Positions 1 through 8,848 of a stretch of 64,000 bases of DNA are shown here, piece after piece. This stretch comes from Paenibacillus radicis (ex Xue et al. 2023) (GTDB taxonomy: Bacteria; Bacillota; Bacilli; Paenibacillales; NBRC-103111). Position numbers and translations under genes: made by a program. The stretch lies in assembly GCF_024722015.1 (NCBI RefSeq), contig NZ_JANQBD010000023.1:1-64000 (forward strand), read 5' to 3'. How positions within the stretch are numbered: position 1 is the stretch's first letter; each line of letters starts with the position of its first letter. The notes beneath the pieces were generated by a model. That model was given only the letters and a program-made list of their open reading frames with translations, ran no database searches and was not told the DNA's origin.

Positions 1-87
1 TTTTACAACCGTAAGAGAATTCATGGTTCTTTGGGCTATGTTTCACCGGATCAATACGAGGCCATGTATTACAAAAAGGTTGTGTGA
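1..87 (+). CDS. IS3-family transposase OrfB, C-terminal end only
   Basis: Only the last 28 codons are present, beginning FYNRKRIHGSLGY and ending with TGA at 85-87. IS3-family OrfB proteins are DDE-type integrases that finish with this H-x-S-L-G-Y-x-S-P-x-x-Y/F-E motif. The gene is cut by the window start, so whether the transposase is intact cannot be told. It marks the left edge of an AT-rich accessory stretch. Confidence 0.82.
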   Translation, partial: FYNRKRIHGSLGYVSPDQYEAMYYKKVV

Positions 88-127
88 TATCTCTTATTTG
101 AGTGTCTACTTTCTTGACAGAGATCCA
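1..127 (+). mobile_element. Right end of an IS3-family insertion sequence
   Basis: The first 87 bases encode the last 28 residues of an IS3-family OrfB transposase, with the family's typical ending: an N-R-x-R-I-H-G-S-L-G-Y-x-S-P-x-x-Y-E pattern just before the stop at 85-87. After the stop, the stretch from about 101 to 127 (GTGTCTACTTTCTTGACAGA followed by GATCCA) has the look of an IS3-type terminal repeat ending in CA. The left part lies outside the window, so completeness and target duplication cannot be judged. The exact right boundary at 127 is an inference. Confidence 0.8.
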
Positions 128-245
128 AATAAATGTTTAAAGTGAGGTCATTATAAAGAAATATAGCCTTTAATCTATTACCCCTGAATCGGATGTACTT
201 ATTATGATACCTAATAGATTTAGGGGCTTATAGCCCCCTGCCTTT

Positions 246-1382
246 TTACGATAAATCAAACTGTTGTTTCCCATTTCTAATGGGTAGACGTAAATTCAGC
301 ATCAGAACCTCTGCTGCGCTTTTCACACCGCGATATAGTGTATCTTCATTAAATTCAGCATCTATATAGTATTCAGCAATTTGTCTTAGACTCCATCCTT
401 GAATCTGATAATGTAATAACCATTTGAAGTGCTCCTGAGTTCGCTTTTCTTTTCCTTTGACGTAACCATGTTTGTCCATGAACTGCTCGGTTCTTTCCTT
501 ATACATTTTTTTGTATGATTTGAACCATGTATCGATTGTGTCCTCAAAAGATTTCCATGTTTCTGTTCTTGGGTCCCATCCTTTACCACTTTCCCAATCC
601 CTTGGTTCGTAGCTCTTCATGTCTTCGTTATTCATTGATTGTTTAAGCATAAAAGTTTTTCTATGATCATAATCCAAGATTTCCTCAAAACTATAATTAT
701 TTAACCCGAACAAACTAATATCTACTCTGTTGGGAGTAAAAACAAATGGGAATTGTGTATTAAAGAAATCTTTATTAAAATCACTAGCTTTAATTCCTGC
801 ACTTGCTTCCAACTCAATATCATCAATTTCAAGTTCAAACATATTTAAAGCGGAGGATAATGATAATTTTTCTCTGTTTGGTCTTGAATTACTCTCTAGA
901 CGTGAAAAGTACCAATCTAATGCAATATCTGAAGGCACTCCAAATTGTCTTGAGTATTCAATAGCATTCTTTTTGCGTTTATCTCTGTTCTCCTCTTGAA
1001 TATCCTCATAATAATAATAAAGAGCAGTTAATCCTAACTCTTGGTACAAATCATTGTGTGAATGTAGATTATATTTCTCAGTCCAACTTAATAGTTCCTT
1101 CTTCAGTGATGCGTAACCTGAGTACGTAGAATCTTCTTCTGAAACTTTGACTAGGTGCCATTCAGAAGGTTGCTCCCTATACGATAGTTGGTGTTTTAAG
1201 AACCATTTCTGAGCTTCATCATAAGCATTTACTTTTCCCCGCAGATCATTAATTACCTCTGGAACCATTTCCTCAATTAATCTTGTAAAATATGACACTG
1301 AGTCATATCTCGTCTTATCCAGCAGCATCGGATAGCTAACAGCTTTAATTCGATCTGGATGATAATACAGTCCACCTTTCAT
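246..1382 (-). CDS. Unrecognised 378-aa protein
   Basis: I do not recognise this family. The product is 378 aa, highly charged and rich in Tyr/Trp, with no signal peptide or membrane segment. The C-terminal third is the most structured-looking: around residues 315-365 a run W-L-L-H-Y-Q-I-Q-G-W-S-L-R-Q-I-A-E-Y-Y resembles a helix-turn-helix of the S-x-R-x-I-A type, so a DNA-binding role is possible but unproven. The ATG is preceded by GGGAGG-like bases in the minus direction (AAATAGGGAGGCATATG), giving a good start. It sits next to an IS3 end in AT-rich DNA, which suggests acquired DNA. Confidence 0.7.
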   Translation of the reverse strand: MKGGLYYHPDRIKAVSYPMLLDKTRYDSVSYFTRLIEEMVPEVINDLRGKVNAYDEAQKWFLKHQLSYREQPSEWHLVKVSEEDSTYSGYASLKKELLSWTEKYNLHSHNDLYQELGLTALYYYYEDIQEENRDKRKKNAIEYSRQFGVPSDIALDWYFSRLESNSRPNREKLSLSSALNMFELEIDDIELEASAGIKASDFNKDFFNTQFPFVFTPNRVDISLFGLNNYSFEEILDYDHRKTFMLKQSMNNEDMKSYEPRDWESGKGWDPRTETWKSFEDTIDTWFKSYKKMYKERTEQFMDKHGYVKGKEKRTQEHFKWLLHYQIQGWSLRQIAEYYIDAEFNEDTLYRGVKSAAEVLMLNLRLPIRNGKQQFDLS

Positions 1383-1686
1383 TCATATGCCTCCCTATTT
1401 AATCTTTAATTTAATAATAATGATTAAGTTAAAAATAATAAAGGAATTACATATTTTTTGAATAATTCAAGTTGGAGCATCGTCCAATCTTGTCCGTATT
1501 TCGGATAGATTCAGAAGGAAGCACATCAAATAACCCCATTCTATTTTGAATTGGGGGCTTTTGTTTTATTTGCTCACGGGTTTGACTTGTACCTCAGATT
1601 TGTTTCATTTAACATCTTCTTCAACCGTAGACTCAATGAGATAATAGTGTTTTCCTATATTCTCATTTTCACCATATATAGTTGGA

Positions 1687-1851
1687 TTATACTGTTAGTA
1701 GATAGTCTTCAAATTGCTGTCCACTCATTGTGTCAATTTTTGAAATATCAGAATCTGAGATACTTCTTAAATACGCTTTTCTTCTAAATCTATCTTCGTT
1801 CAAGTAGTAGATAAATGCTCCCAAACAAATAATTCCGATTAGTAGTTCCAT
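1687..1851 (-). pseudogene. N-terminal remnant of an Mrr-like restriction-endonuclease-fold membrane protein
   Basis: A good ribosome binding site (AAGGA, about 6-7 bases before the ATG at 1851) opens a 54-codon frame. The product starts with a hydrophobic segment (residues 3-17, ELLIGIICLGAFIYY), then a basic linker, and ends IDTMSGQQFEDYLLTV. The pattern I-D-x-M-S/D-G-x-x-F-E-x-Y-L is typical of the beginning of Mrr_cat/restriction-endonuclease-like domains that follow one or two membrane helices. The frame stops exactly where the catalytic part should begin, and the downstream DNA does not continue the domain in any frame I could read. I therefore call a truncated gene; a genuine short protein is the alternative. 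Confidence 0.5.
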
Positions 1852-1922
1852 ATGTATCCTTGATAAATAATTTTACTTTTACTATTCTTTAAACTTTTTG
1901 GGTAGATATAATAACATTTCGA

Positions 1923-2072
1923 TCAGTAATTATTATCACTCTTTTGAAAATACGAAATCATGATAGCACCTAGTAATATTGTTAAGATAGCCATCAGAAT
2001 TTTCGCTAAATTAAAAATTAAACCAAACATATACTTCTTATCTCCGCGGTTTTCCATATATTCCGAATTCAT
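1923..2072 (-). CDS. Small single-pass membrane protein, 49 aa
   Basis: The ATG at 2072 overlaps the stop of the upstream gene in the arrangement ATGA, so translation is probably coupled. The 49-aa product has a charged N-terminus (about residues 1-13) and one long hydrophobic helix (about 15-42, with FGLIFNLAKILMAILTILLG), then a short polar tail. I recognise no family. Coupling with the 87-aa protein upstream suggests the two work together, possibly at the membrane. Confidence 0.5.
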   Translation of the reverse strand: MNSEYMENRGDKKYMFGLIFNLAKILMAILTILLGAIMISYFQKSDNNY

Positions 2073-2332
2073 TTTGTTGATATCATTAGGATATTCAAAC
2101 AATTGTTTTTTTGGTCAAAAGACAATTTAGGATCATCAAGTGCTACTACTATTTTATCTATAATTTTAAAGTTAGTGTCTACAACTAATTTTTCTTTAGG
2201 ATTTAGTTCAAGATTTAAGTCAAATTGTTTAACCATAGGCAAGGCTACATTTTGTATAGCTTCCTTTATTAATTCTGGTGCAAGATCATAATTTATTACT
2301 TTAATTTCTTCATAATCATCTTTAGTTGTCAT
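2069..2332 (-). CDS. Unrecognised 87-aa protein
   Basis: The start is supported by AAGGGG about 10 bases upstream of ATG at 2332. The product is acidic, soluble-looking and of mixed alpha/beta composition (…DLAPELIKEAIQNVALPMV…); I recognise no domain. Its stop overlaps the ATG of a 49-aa membrane protein by four bases, so the pair is probably translated together. It lies in the AT-rich 1-5 kb region with no other clue to function. Confidence 0.6.
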   Translation of the reverse strand: MTTKDDYEEIKVINYDLAPELIKEAIQNVALPMVKQFDLNLELNPKEKLVVDTNFKIIDKIVVALDDPKLSFDQKNNCLNILMISTK

Positions 2333-2604
2333 ATGGATTTTATCCCCTTTAGAATTAAATAATATAAACTTACTTCGTATACTCAGTGATTTAAAATATT
2401 CACTTACAATGAAATCAGCGTTTTATCTTTACATCATACTTATTCAATAGTGACACTTTGTAATCTAACACCATCGGAATTGTCAAATTTTGTTTTCTTC
2501 GAACCTTCAATCATCTAAGAAATTATGACTGATAGCTTGTTGTATTTTTATTACAGATTCAAACGTTCTTACATTTTCTTAATACATGTTTTAGTTGTTT
2601 AGCT

Positions 2605-3288
2605 TTATTTATCATCAACAAATTCTCTGAGAAGATTTGTGAATAACGTTACTTTTCCTTGAAACACAACATACTGTCCAGATATATTTAATGAATTTTC
2701 TTGTTTATGTTCTATTACTCTTTCTTCTAATACTTCTATTACATTTATTAATACTTTGAGAACTATTTGTATTTCTGTTTTGGTAACTCTCGTGGGTATT
2801 ACACTCAAGCCTAATAATTTGGTTTTTGCAGTATTTATATCCACGGTTTCTTTGAATTTGTTGCCTTTTATGCCATACCCCTCATGTAAATTAAAATCAC
2901 TATAATCAATGTTCCCAAAATTATTACTATGGTGAACTTCTCTTTTCCATATATAAGCGTGTGTAATTACATCCCTAACACAAAGAATTTCTTTAAGTTT
3001 CTCCGAAAGCTCTGAATTCTTATAGTCATACTTAATTGAATCAATAGTACTTCTGTTTGGTTTTTCATTCTTAATAAGATATCCTGCCCAATCTACAAAA
3101 GACTCTATATATGTGATAACTATAGGAATTACTGCCGCTGAGAAAGAACTTTCTAAATAAACTACGGAATGGAAATGTGGTATATCAGGATGGGCATTTT
3201 CTATTTGTTCTAGTAAAGTAGCAATTGGTTGAGTTAAATAGTATCCAACTACTTCGTGCAAATCCATTATTATTTTATCTTCTTGCAT
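2605..3288 (-). CDS. Unrecognised 227-aa protein with a HEPN-like R-x4-H motif
   Basis: The product is mainly helical by composition and carries R105-D-V-I-T-H110 inside a segment CVRDVITHAYIW. HEPN-superfamily proteins, which include many RNases and toxin or defence components, have an R-x4-6-H catalytic motif of this form late in a helical bundle. A helix around residues 46-75 (VYLESSFSAAVIPIVITYIE) fits as an earlier bundle helix. No partner antitoxin-like nucleotidyltransferase is seen next to it. The motif is visible; membership in HEPN is inference, and a coincidental R/H pair is possible. It lies in an accessory, IS-flanked region. Confidence 0.6.
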   Translation of the reverse strand: MQEDKIIMDLHEVVGYYLTQPIATLLEQIENAHPDIPHFHSVVYLESSFSAAVIPIVITYIESFVDWAGYLIKNEKPNRSTIDSIKYDYKNSELSEKLKEILCVRDVITHAYIWKREVHHSNNFGNIDYSDFNLHEGYGIKGNKFKETVDINTAKTKLLGLSVIPTRVTKTEIQIVLKVLINVIEVLEERVIEHKQENSLNISGQYVVFQGKVTLFTNLLREFVDDK

Positions 3289-3333
3289 TTGTCAGCTATT
3301 CTCCAATCCAAATTAACTATAGAATATGTTCAT

Positions 3334-3510
3334 TTACTTTTGAATATCCTTCGATGAGGAGATAAAATGAATGACTCCGGCTAATACAAGAAATAAAATA
3401 TAAACTATAATAATCCATGGGTGTTTTTACTGATTGTTCCAAGTTCTCCATTTTGTCGGATTAGTTATTTTATCGTAATAAGCTTCATCATAGACCTTAC
3501 TGAAATAATA
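3334..3510 (-). pseudogene. Decayed small membrane-protein gene with an in-frame stop
   Basis: One minus frame is open from 3510 to 3334 apart from a single TAA at 3427-3429. Upstream of that stop the frame has a polar stretch (YDEAYYDKITNPTKWRTWNNQ minus its ends); downstream it has KHPWIIIVYILFLVLAG, a clear membrane helix, and ends in SSKDIQK. No start codon is available upstream. The pattern suggests a broken gene; alternatively a short protein starting at the ATG at 3453 has suffered a frameshift in an A5 run (3423-3428). Confidence 0.3.
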
Positions 3511-3526
3511 TTATTAAAACTTCTAC

Positions 3527-4141
3527 TCACCGTTCAAACTCAGAATCATTATTTATCCATTCCATTTCCTCGATCTCGACAATTCTCTTAAAATCCTCAA
3601 CAACATCATGGATATAATCTAACTTTCTCAATAGTTCATAATTGAATATATCTCTAAGTTCCTCAACATTGACTCCAAACAATTGGAATTGTTCAACATT
3701 TATATCCTTAAACTGATTATTGAATTGTTCAATAAATTCATTGGAAGCATCAATTTCATTATAAATATGTTTTGTTAATTGTATGTCTAACATATGAGGG
3801 TCTTCATCTGGATACTTAGTCTGTGCGATATCTAAAAAGTATTGATACTTTAGTTCATAACTTAAATTAAAGGAAGCAACGATTTGTTTATTGTGAAATA
3901 TTTTATAACCCCATTCATGATCTTCAGCATTACTAAAATAAAGTAATGGGGCAATCTCAGAAAGTACATATAAGTTCTTGTAAGTATCATCTTTGCTTAA
4001 ATACTCATCTTCCATCAGCATGACAATCCATCTTTCATTAAGCTCATGAACATGGTATCCATAATTCCCCACCTTGATAGTGCTTGAAATTAATTCAAAA
4101 TACTCTTTTAGGAATAGCGTCCCTACTGTAAATTCACTCAT
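3527..4141 (-). CDS. Unrecognised 204-aa protein
   Basis: An acidic, soluble protein with many aromatic residues and no signal peptide. A central part (about residues 30-95: a beta-rich run with WIVMLMEDEYLS and EWGYKIFHNKQIVASFNLSY) and a long helical C-terminal half (about 105-195) can be seen. The composition is reminiscent of immunity or toxin-neutralising proteins found in polymorphic toxin loci, but no named family is recognisable. The ATG is preceded by AGGAGTTTAATTA, a usable ribosome binding site. Confidence 0.65.
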   Translation of the reverse strand: MSEFTVGTLFLKEYFELISSTIKVGNYGYHVHELNERWIVMLMEDEYLSKDDTYKNLYVLSEIAPLLYFSNAEDHEWGYKIFHNKQIVASFNLSYELKYQYFLDIAQTKYPDEDPHMLDIQLTKHIYNEIDASNEFIEQFNNQFKDINVEQFQLFGVNVEELRDIFNYELLRKLDYIHDVVEDFKRIVEIEEMEWINNDSEFER

Positions 4142-4285
4142 TAATTAAACTCCTAGCTTTTATTTTTATTTGTTATATATCCTTTTTAGATAACTTTATT
4201 AACGTAGCCCTAGTTTATAAGTAAATTCTCCTTAATTTTCCTGTGACAATTGTACCACAATTTTACAAATGTTGACATGACAAAA

Positions 4286-4323
4286 AAGCCGTTTACCCAA
4301 CTTGTGCATGGGATATTCGGCTT
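4286..4323 (-). terminator. Rho-independent terminator after the DUF1963 gene
   Basis: Read leftward the sequence folds AAGCCG...CGGCTT with an inner TCCCA/TTGGG-type pairing, then a run of six T. It lies just beyond the stop of the gene ending at 4347. Confidence 0.75.
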
Positions 4324-4346
4324 ATCATTTGTTTATTTTCTTTATG

Positions 4347-5060
4347 TTAACAACAAGCCCAACCAAATGCCAGTACATCCTTGTGCTTGTTACATTGAGT
4401 AATATGACCGCATCCAGAATCTCCAAACATGTAAGGCAGATTAATCTCAGAATCTATCTGAAATATTAATTGCATTTTCTCTTGGCATTTTGGACAATTG
4501 GGATACTCAACACCCTGTACCCAACTTGGGTAACCGCCTAGTTTATCTCCAGTTGCAGGATTAAGCGATTCATAGAGTTCACTTTCTTCATCATCAGTAA
4601 AAGATAACCCCATCTCATTCATTTCCTCGATATTGGGATAATCAGCAATTTCATTCCAAGAAAGTATAGTCTTAGCTGGATAAAATTTAGATACATCGAT
4701 ATCAGATCTCCCACTATCAATTGGGTTGATTATTCGCAAAAAGGTACTTTTAGAAAATGGAAAATAAGCTTCACATTCAACTTCACAGAGAGGTTCTTCA
4801 TTCAAACAATAAAACATTTGTAGTATGCCTTTATCTATACCAACATATGATTGAAATGATTGAGGAAGTTCAGATAAGCTTAATTGGACAAATAGCTGCA
4901 TAGGCTTGCTACAGTTTTGGCATATTGGATATGACTCATTCTCTGAGATATAAGGTGTTCCTGAAAATTTGCTCGCTATATTTGAACTGTCACCGTCTAT
5001 AGTATCTGGAATCCATGCTTTCTTTTCAAGTGGCTTTATCTTATTGATTAATGTTGTCAT
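4347..5060 (-). CDS. YwqG-family (DUF1963) protein
   Basis: The C-terminal half closely follows the YwqG/DUF1963 pattern: GDKLGGYPSWVQ, then CPKC, then an L-I-F-Q-I-D-S-E run, then GDSGCGHITQC and LAFGWACC. A second C-x-x-C pair (CQNC) near residue 45 plus the late cysteines suggest bound zinc. The role of the family is not established; members often occur near toxin-immunity genes. I start at 5060 because GGGAGAG lies six bases before that ATG; a longer frame to 5087 lacks such a site. A terminator follows. The gene is monocistronic. Confidence 0.8.
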   Translation of the reverse strand: MTTLINKIKPLEKKAWIPDTIDGDSSNIASKFSGTPYISENESYPICQNCSKPMQLFVQLSLSELPQSFQSYVGIDKGILQMFYCLNEEPLCEVECEAYFPFSKSTFLRIINPIDSGRSDIDVSKFYPAKTILSWNEIADYPNIEEMNEMGLSFTDDEESELYESLNPATGDKLGGYPSWVQGVEYPNCPKCQEKMQLIFQIDSEINLPYMFGDSGCGHITQCNKHKDVLAFGWACC

Positions 5061-5418
5061 TTTACACTCTCCCATTATGCATTCCAACCCTCATATTATA
5101 CCATAATATTACATTTTTCGACACAATAAACCCGAATCTGTACTACTTTTAGTCTAAATTAACTTATTAAAATATAGTGTTTAGGACATTTAAGATACAT
5201 GAATAAATGCCGAATTCGGCTCCAACAAAGGCAATAATTTAGTCAATAATACATTTTTCTGGTCAAAACTTGACTCTTCCACGCTTCTTTCCTCCCACAA
5301 TAAAATAAAAGCCCACTCCGATTTGCTGAGTGCTCTGCCGAATCATTTCATTCTGCTTTAAGTTAAGAATATTTTTCCATACAATCGTGCAAACTATGGC
5401 CTAAAGGCGGTGACTAAT
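5061..5418. other. Gene-free stretch, AT-rich
   Basis: I see no gene of convincing length here. A 27-30 codon leftward frame with a GGGAGGAAAG site near 5290 ends at about 5196, but it is too short to call. The sequence around 5211-5220 contains a small GCCGAATTCGGC palindrome. Confidence 0.4.
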
Positions 5419-5568
5419 TTGGACGAAAAAGAAAATCATGAACCAACCATTGCGCCTGGTATGAGTGATCACCAAGAGCTCGAAGAAAAAGCTACAGAGG
5501 AAGAAGTAAGTGAAGGTGAATCGACTTCAGTAACGCAATTATATTTGGACCGCACTCCTGAAAAATAA
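5419..5568 (+). CDS. Small acidic protein, 49 aa, TTG start
   Basis: AAAGGCGGTGA lies about 8 bases before a TTG at 5419, and the frame runs 49 codons to TAA. The product is strongly acidic (many Glu, Asp) and low in hydrophobic residues, so it is probably disordered. No family is recognised. The next rightward gene at 5839 uses the same TTG start style and is also acidic. Confidence 0.5.
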   Translation: MDEKENHEPTIAPGMSDHQELEEKATEEEVSEGESTSVTQLYLDRTPEK

Positions 5569-5649
5569 GCATCGAATCCACTTTTGCTCCAACCGGAGGA
5601 GTAATTTCCTCCTTATCTCCCCCTAACATTTCCTTATTTCGATTCCTTA

Positions 5650-5856
5650 TTATGCCGCCACTCTGGAGCTAAGCACCTCTTTTTTTGTTTTGAAATTGAA
5701 ATATATATTGTGGATATAAGCCTTCTTATCGACCTTCTCCCTAAAAATAGTCATGCTACGACAACGAACTTCGAGAATCTTTTTACCTGAATTCGGATAA
5801 TCTATTAATATATCAGACATTGATGGAGGTGCTTTGATTTGAAAGAGATTATTCAA
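5650..5856 (-). CDS. Doubtful 68-aa reading frame
   Basis: This frame opposes and slightly overlaps the 5' end of the better supported rightward gene at 5839. It contains a basic stretch (about residues 24-60) with plausible composition, but there is no clear ribosome binding site before ATG at 5856. An inner ATG (residue 13) is no better placed. I keep it only as a possibility. Confidence 0.25.
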   Translation of the reverse strand: MNNLFQIKAPPSMSDILIDYPNSGKKILEVRCRSMTIFREKVDKKAYIHNIYFNFKTKKEVLSSRVAA

Positions 5857-6069
5857 TGTGGTACCCGCTCTACGGATGAATTATGTAAAGCATTATTTGA
5901 ATCAAAAGCATCCAAAATTCGGTTTGAGATAGAGGATGATGATTCCTTGACCGAATCTACTCTCGATTCAGAAGCATCGACAATCCAAGTAGGAGAAGAG
6001 GATAAGGAAGCAAAAATGGTCAAAACCCAAAATAAAATTATGTCTTTGTGGAATGAAATCCTTCATTAA
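5839..6069 (+). CDS. Small acidic protein, 76 aa, TTG start
   Basis: GGAGGT at 5825-5830 is eight bases from TTG at 5839, a convincing start. The product has a mixed N-terminal part (residues 1-32, ending SKASKIRFEIE) followed by an acidic Ser/Glu/Asp-rich middle and a short helical tail. No family is recognised. It is one of many small single genes in the 5-16 kb region. Confidence 0.5.
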   Translation: MKEIIQCGTRSTDELCKALFESKASKIRFEIEDDDSLTESTLDSEASTIQVGEEDKEAKMVKTQNKIMSLWNEILH

Positions 6070-6243
6070 CTTGTAAATGGATGGCTGCTTTTGGGTGAAA
6101 CCCTCATGATCCATTCTAGGGCTAGGGCATCAGCACATGAATAACTTCGATAAGCACAGGTAGCACCACCAATTTCCATAGAAAAGTGGATTCGAACTCC
6201 TTAAGTCAAGACGCAAGCATAAGCTGGCTCGAGTAAACGTAGA

Positions 6244-6278
6244 ATAAGCTCATCCCGATCAATCGGAGATGAGCTTAT
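6244..6278 (-). terminator. Terminator after the MHYT hybrid kinase
   Basis: ATAAGCTCAT pairs with ATGAGCTTAT around a short inner CGAT region. It lies 29 bases past the stop of the leftward kinase gene. No long T-run follows, so strength is uncertain. Confidence 0.55.
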
Positions 6279-6306
6279 CTTTACTTAAATAATAAGGACG
6301 CACATA

Positions 6307-8685
6307 CTAACGTTTAAGAACCACGTCATCCGCAATGAACTGGCGAATTTCCGCCAATAATGATTTAGGGTCGAATGATCCCTTTTGAATAACATTCTTC
6401 ACATAGCCGTTCAATTTATTTCGATCTTCCGACGTAATTGTTTTCGCAGTCAGCACCACAATGGGAACTGCACTCCAAACATCTTGCCTACGCAGTTCTT
6501 CAATGAATTGGAAACCGTCCATTTCCGGCATCATCAGGTCAAGCAAGATAAGCGTAGGCACTTCCTTCTCCATACACTCCAATGCCAATCTGCCATTTCC
6601 AGCTTGAGTTACCCTATAGCCCTGTTTGTGCAGCAGCTTGGTCATCAGTTCACTTGTCGTCGTATCATCTTCGATAACGAGGATGGAGTGGTTGGTGTGC
6701 TGAGGTACATATTTCTGCATCACATCTATCAGCCGTTCTCGTTGCACCGGTTTCATCAAAAATTCGGAAGCGCCAAGCGCGTAACCCAATTTCTTGTCGT
6801 TTGTCATGGACCAAATTACAACGGGGATGTCTGCCAGCTCAGGGTCGCTCTTCAGTGCCGACAGTACACTCCATCCATCCATACTCGGCATGAGAATATC
6901 TAGACAGATCACTTGGGGCCTAAGCTTCCTGGCCAGCAGGAGCCCCTCCTGGCCGCTTTCAGCGAACGCCATTGTCCATCCCTCTCTGGAGAGATAACGT
7001 TCCATCAATTGCTTGTTAAACGGCTCGTCATCGATGAGAAGAACGCTCACCTTGCTGTCTTTTTCCACATTTTCGAGCTCGGTTTCAGCAGACGTGGCCG
7101 TAGCAGCTCCTTGTTCTTTCGGAGCTGTTGGAATCCAGCATATAAAGGTGCTGCCGGCTCCAAACTCGCTTTCCACGCGAATGTCACCACCCATGATGTT
7201 GCAGAAGCGTTGACTGATTGCCAGCCCAAGTCCAGTGCCTCCATATTTTCGCGTTGTTGAAGAATCGGCTTGCGTGAAAGGCTGAAACAGCTTATCAAGC
7301 TGCTCCTGTGTCATCCCGATACCCGTGTCTTTAACACGGAAACAATAACCCGCTTCGTCCCCTCGTGCTTGTGGGAATATATCGAAGTCGATATGGCCGG
7401 ACTTGGTGAATTTGCTTGCATTACTGAGCAAGTTGATCAAGATCTGACGCAGCTTCGTTACATCAGTTGTAATATTACCTTTCTCACAACGGGTTTCCAC
7501 CTGATTGCCGTTCCCCTCAATCAATGGTGTGACTGTCATCATCACATCCTGAATAAGTTCTGACAACTCGTATGTCTCCAGGTGAATTTCCATTTTGCCA
7601 GCTTCGATCTTCGAAATATCAAGGATATCATTAATAAGTGCAAGCAGATGATTTCCCGCCTTGCTGATTTTCCCGAGATCATCCACGAAGGTAGGCTCGT
7701 TAAGTTCCTCCGCTTCTTCTTTCAACATTTCGCTGTATCCAATGATGGCATTGAGTGGCGTTCGTAGTTCGTGACTCATATTGGCCAGAAATTGACTCTT
7801 GATCTTGTTCGCATTGATGGCTTCATCATGGGCTTTCTCAAGCTGAGCGGTACGTTCCGCAACCAGCTCTTCCAAATGCTCATTTAACTGCCGCAGCTCC
7901 TGATTAATGATATAAATTTCATCTGTTTTTTGCTGGATTTCGGAATCTTTATGTGAAAATCGTCTGGAAATGTATATCCCAAGCAGCGATAATCCAAGTG
8001 TGAATAACGTTCCGCCCGCTATGAAGTAAGCAAGCCATTTCTGGTCCAATACCATACCGGAAGATAGCTCCGTTTTTCCGCCCAAATGAAAGTCAGCAGC
8101 CATCATACCAATATAATGCATACCTACGATTGCGGCTCCCATAATCAACCCGCTTCCGAGCTTCATCCAACCATCACCGCTTTCCCCATCCTTGCGGAAA
8201 TAAAAAGATAACCATAATGCTGCAATAGCTGCAGCCAAAGCGATAATAATAGAGAGCGTAAAATAGAAGGGGTTATATGTAATATCAACCTGCATCGCAG
8301 CCATTCCAATGTAATGCATCACTGAAATACCTACCGCGAGCAGCAGTCCTCCAATGAGTAATTGTCGCAGGGTTAACTGATTGCGACCGACAATATACAA
8401 AGCAATAAAGGATGCAACAATAGCTGCCAACATAGATATAAGAACAAGTTTCAAATCATAAGCGATAGGTACCGGAAGCGAGAAGGCAAGCATCCCGACA
8501 AAATGCATCGACCAGATACCCATACCCATTGCAACGGCACCAAACAAGAGCCATAGCCAACGGTTTCTCCCATGGGATGTACTTATTCTCCCTGTCAAAT
8601 CCAGAACTGTGTAAGAAGCTACAACTGCAACGATATATGAAAATATTACAAGTACCGTATCATGTGAACCATGAATATGCTCCAC
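6307..8685 (-). CDS. MHYT-domain hybrid sensor histidine kinase with two receiver domains
   Basis: The 792-aa protein begins with a seven-helix MHYT sensor module: three motif copies are visible ([28 protein letters not shown]), with Met/His residues thought to bind copper or sense gases. A coiled coil (about residues 245-290) leads to a HisKA box with phospho-acceptor H305 (SHELRTPLN), a HATPase with [10 protein letters not shown], then two receiver domains, each with an acidic pair, a phospho-Asp ([11 protein letters not shown] and [11 protein letters not shown]) and a conserved Lys. It lacks an output domain, so it must signal to another protein. The start is GTG at 8685, with AGAGGG about eight bases upstream. 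A terminator follows. The partner is not adjacent. Confidence 0.9.
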   Translation of the reverse strand: MEHIHGSHDTVLVIFSYIVAVVASYTVLDLTGRISTSHGRNRWLWLLFGAVAMGMGIWSMHFVGMLAFSLPVPIAYDLKLVLISMLAAIVASFIALYIVGRNQLTLRQLLIGGLLLAVGISVMHYIGMAAMQVDITYNPFYFTLSIIIALAAAIAALWLSFYFRKDGESGDGWMKLGSGLIMGAAIVGMHYIGMMAADFHLGGKTELSSGMVLDQKWLAYFIAGGTLFTLGLSLLGIYISRRFSHKDSEIQQKTDEIYIINQELRQLNEHLEELVAERTAQLEKAHDEAINANKIKSQFLANMSHELRTPLNAIIGYSEMLKEEAEELNEPTFVDDLGKISKAGNHLLALINDILDISKIEAGKMEIHLETYELSELIQDVMMTVTPLIEGNGNQVETRCEKGNITTDVTKLRQILINLLSNASKFTKSGHIDFDIFPQARGDEAGYCFRVKDTGIGMTQEQLDKLFQPFTQADSSTTRKYGGTGLGLAISQRFCNIMGGDIRVESEFGAGSTFICWIPTAPKEQGAATATSAETELENVEKDSKVSVLLIDDEPFNKQLMERYLSREGWTMAFAESGQEGLLLARKLRPQVICLDILMPSMDGWSVLSALKSDPELADIPVVIWSMTNDKKLGYALGASEFLMKPVQRERLIDVMQKYVPQHTNHSILVIEDDTTTSELMTKLLHKQGYRVTQAGNGRLALECMEKEVPTLILLDLMMPEMDGFQFIEELRRQDVWSAVPIVVLTAKTITSEDRNKLNGYVKNVIQKGSFDPKSLLAEIRQFIADDVVLKR

Positions 8686-8848
8686 TTAAAATCCCTCTTT
8701 CCATTATATTGCCTCCAATCAGGCTCAGCGGACCAAGGAAAGCTTTTTCCTCACCGCCACCTGACAAAGGTAAGTTCAACATGTGTGATTTCAATCTGGC
8801 AAGCCACTCTTGTCCATCCTTTGCGAGCAACTCTAATCCTTTTTTCAA
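8660..8848 (-). CDS. Possible 62-aa protein overlapping the kinase start
   Basis: GGGGGGT precedes TTG at 8848 by about four bases. The product is amphipathic at first ([19 protein letters not shown]) then Gly-rich. It overlaps the first codons of the MHYT kinase in another frame, so it could be a coupled leader peptide. The same stretch could equally be only a structured 5' leader. No family is recognised. Confidence 0.28.
   Translation of the reverse strand: MKKGLELLAKDGQEWLARLKSHMLNLPLSGGGEEKAFLGPLSLIGGNIMERGILSGAYSWFT

Noticed and set aside
5190-5345. Two leftward frames of 27 and 30 codons, one behind GGGAGGAAAG
   Set aside because: They overlap each other and are too short and unlike any family to call as genes.
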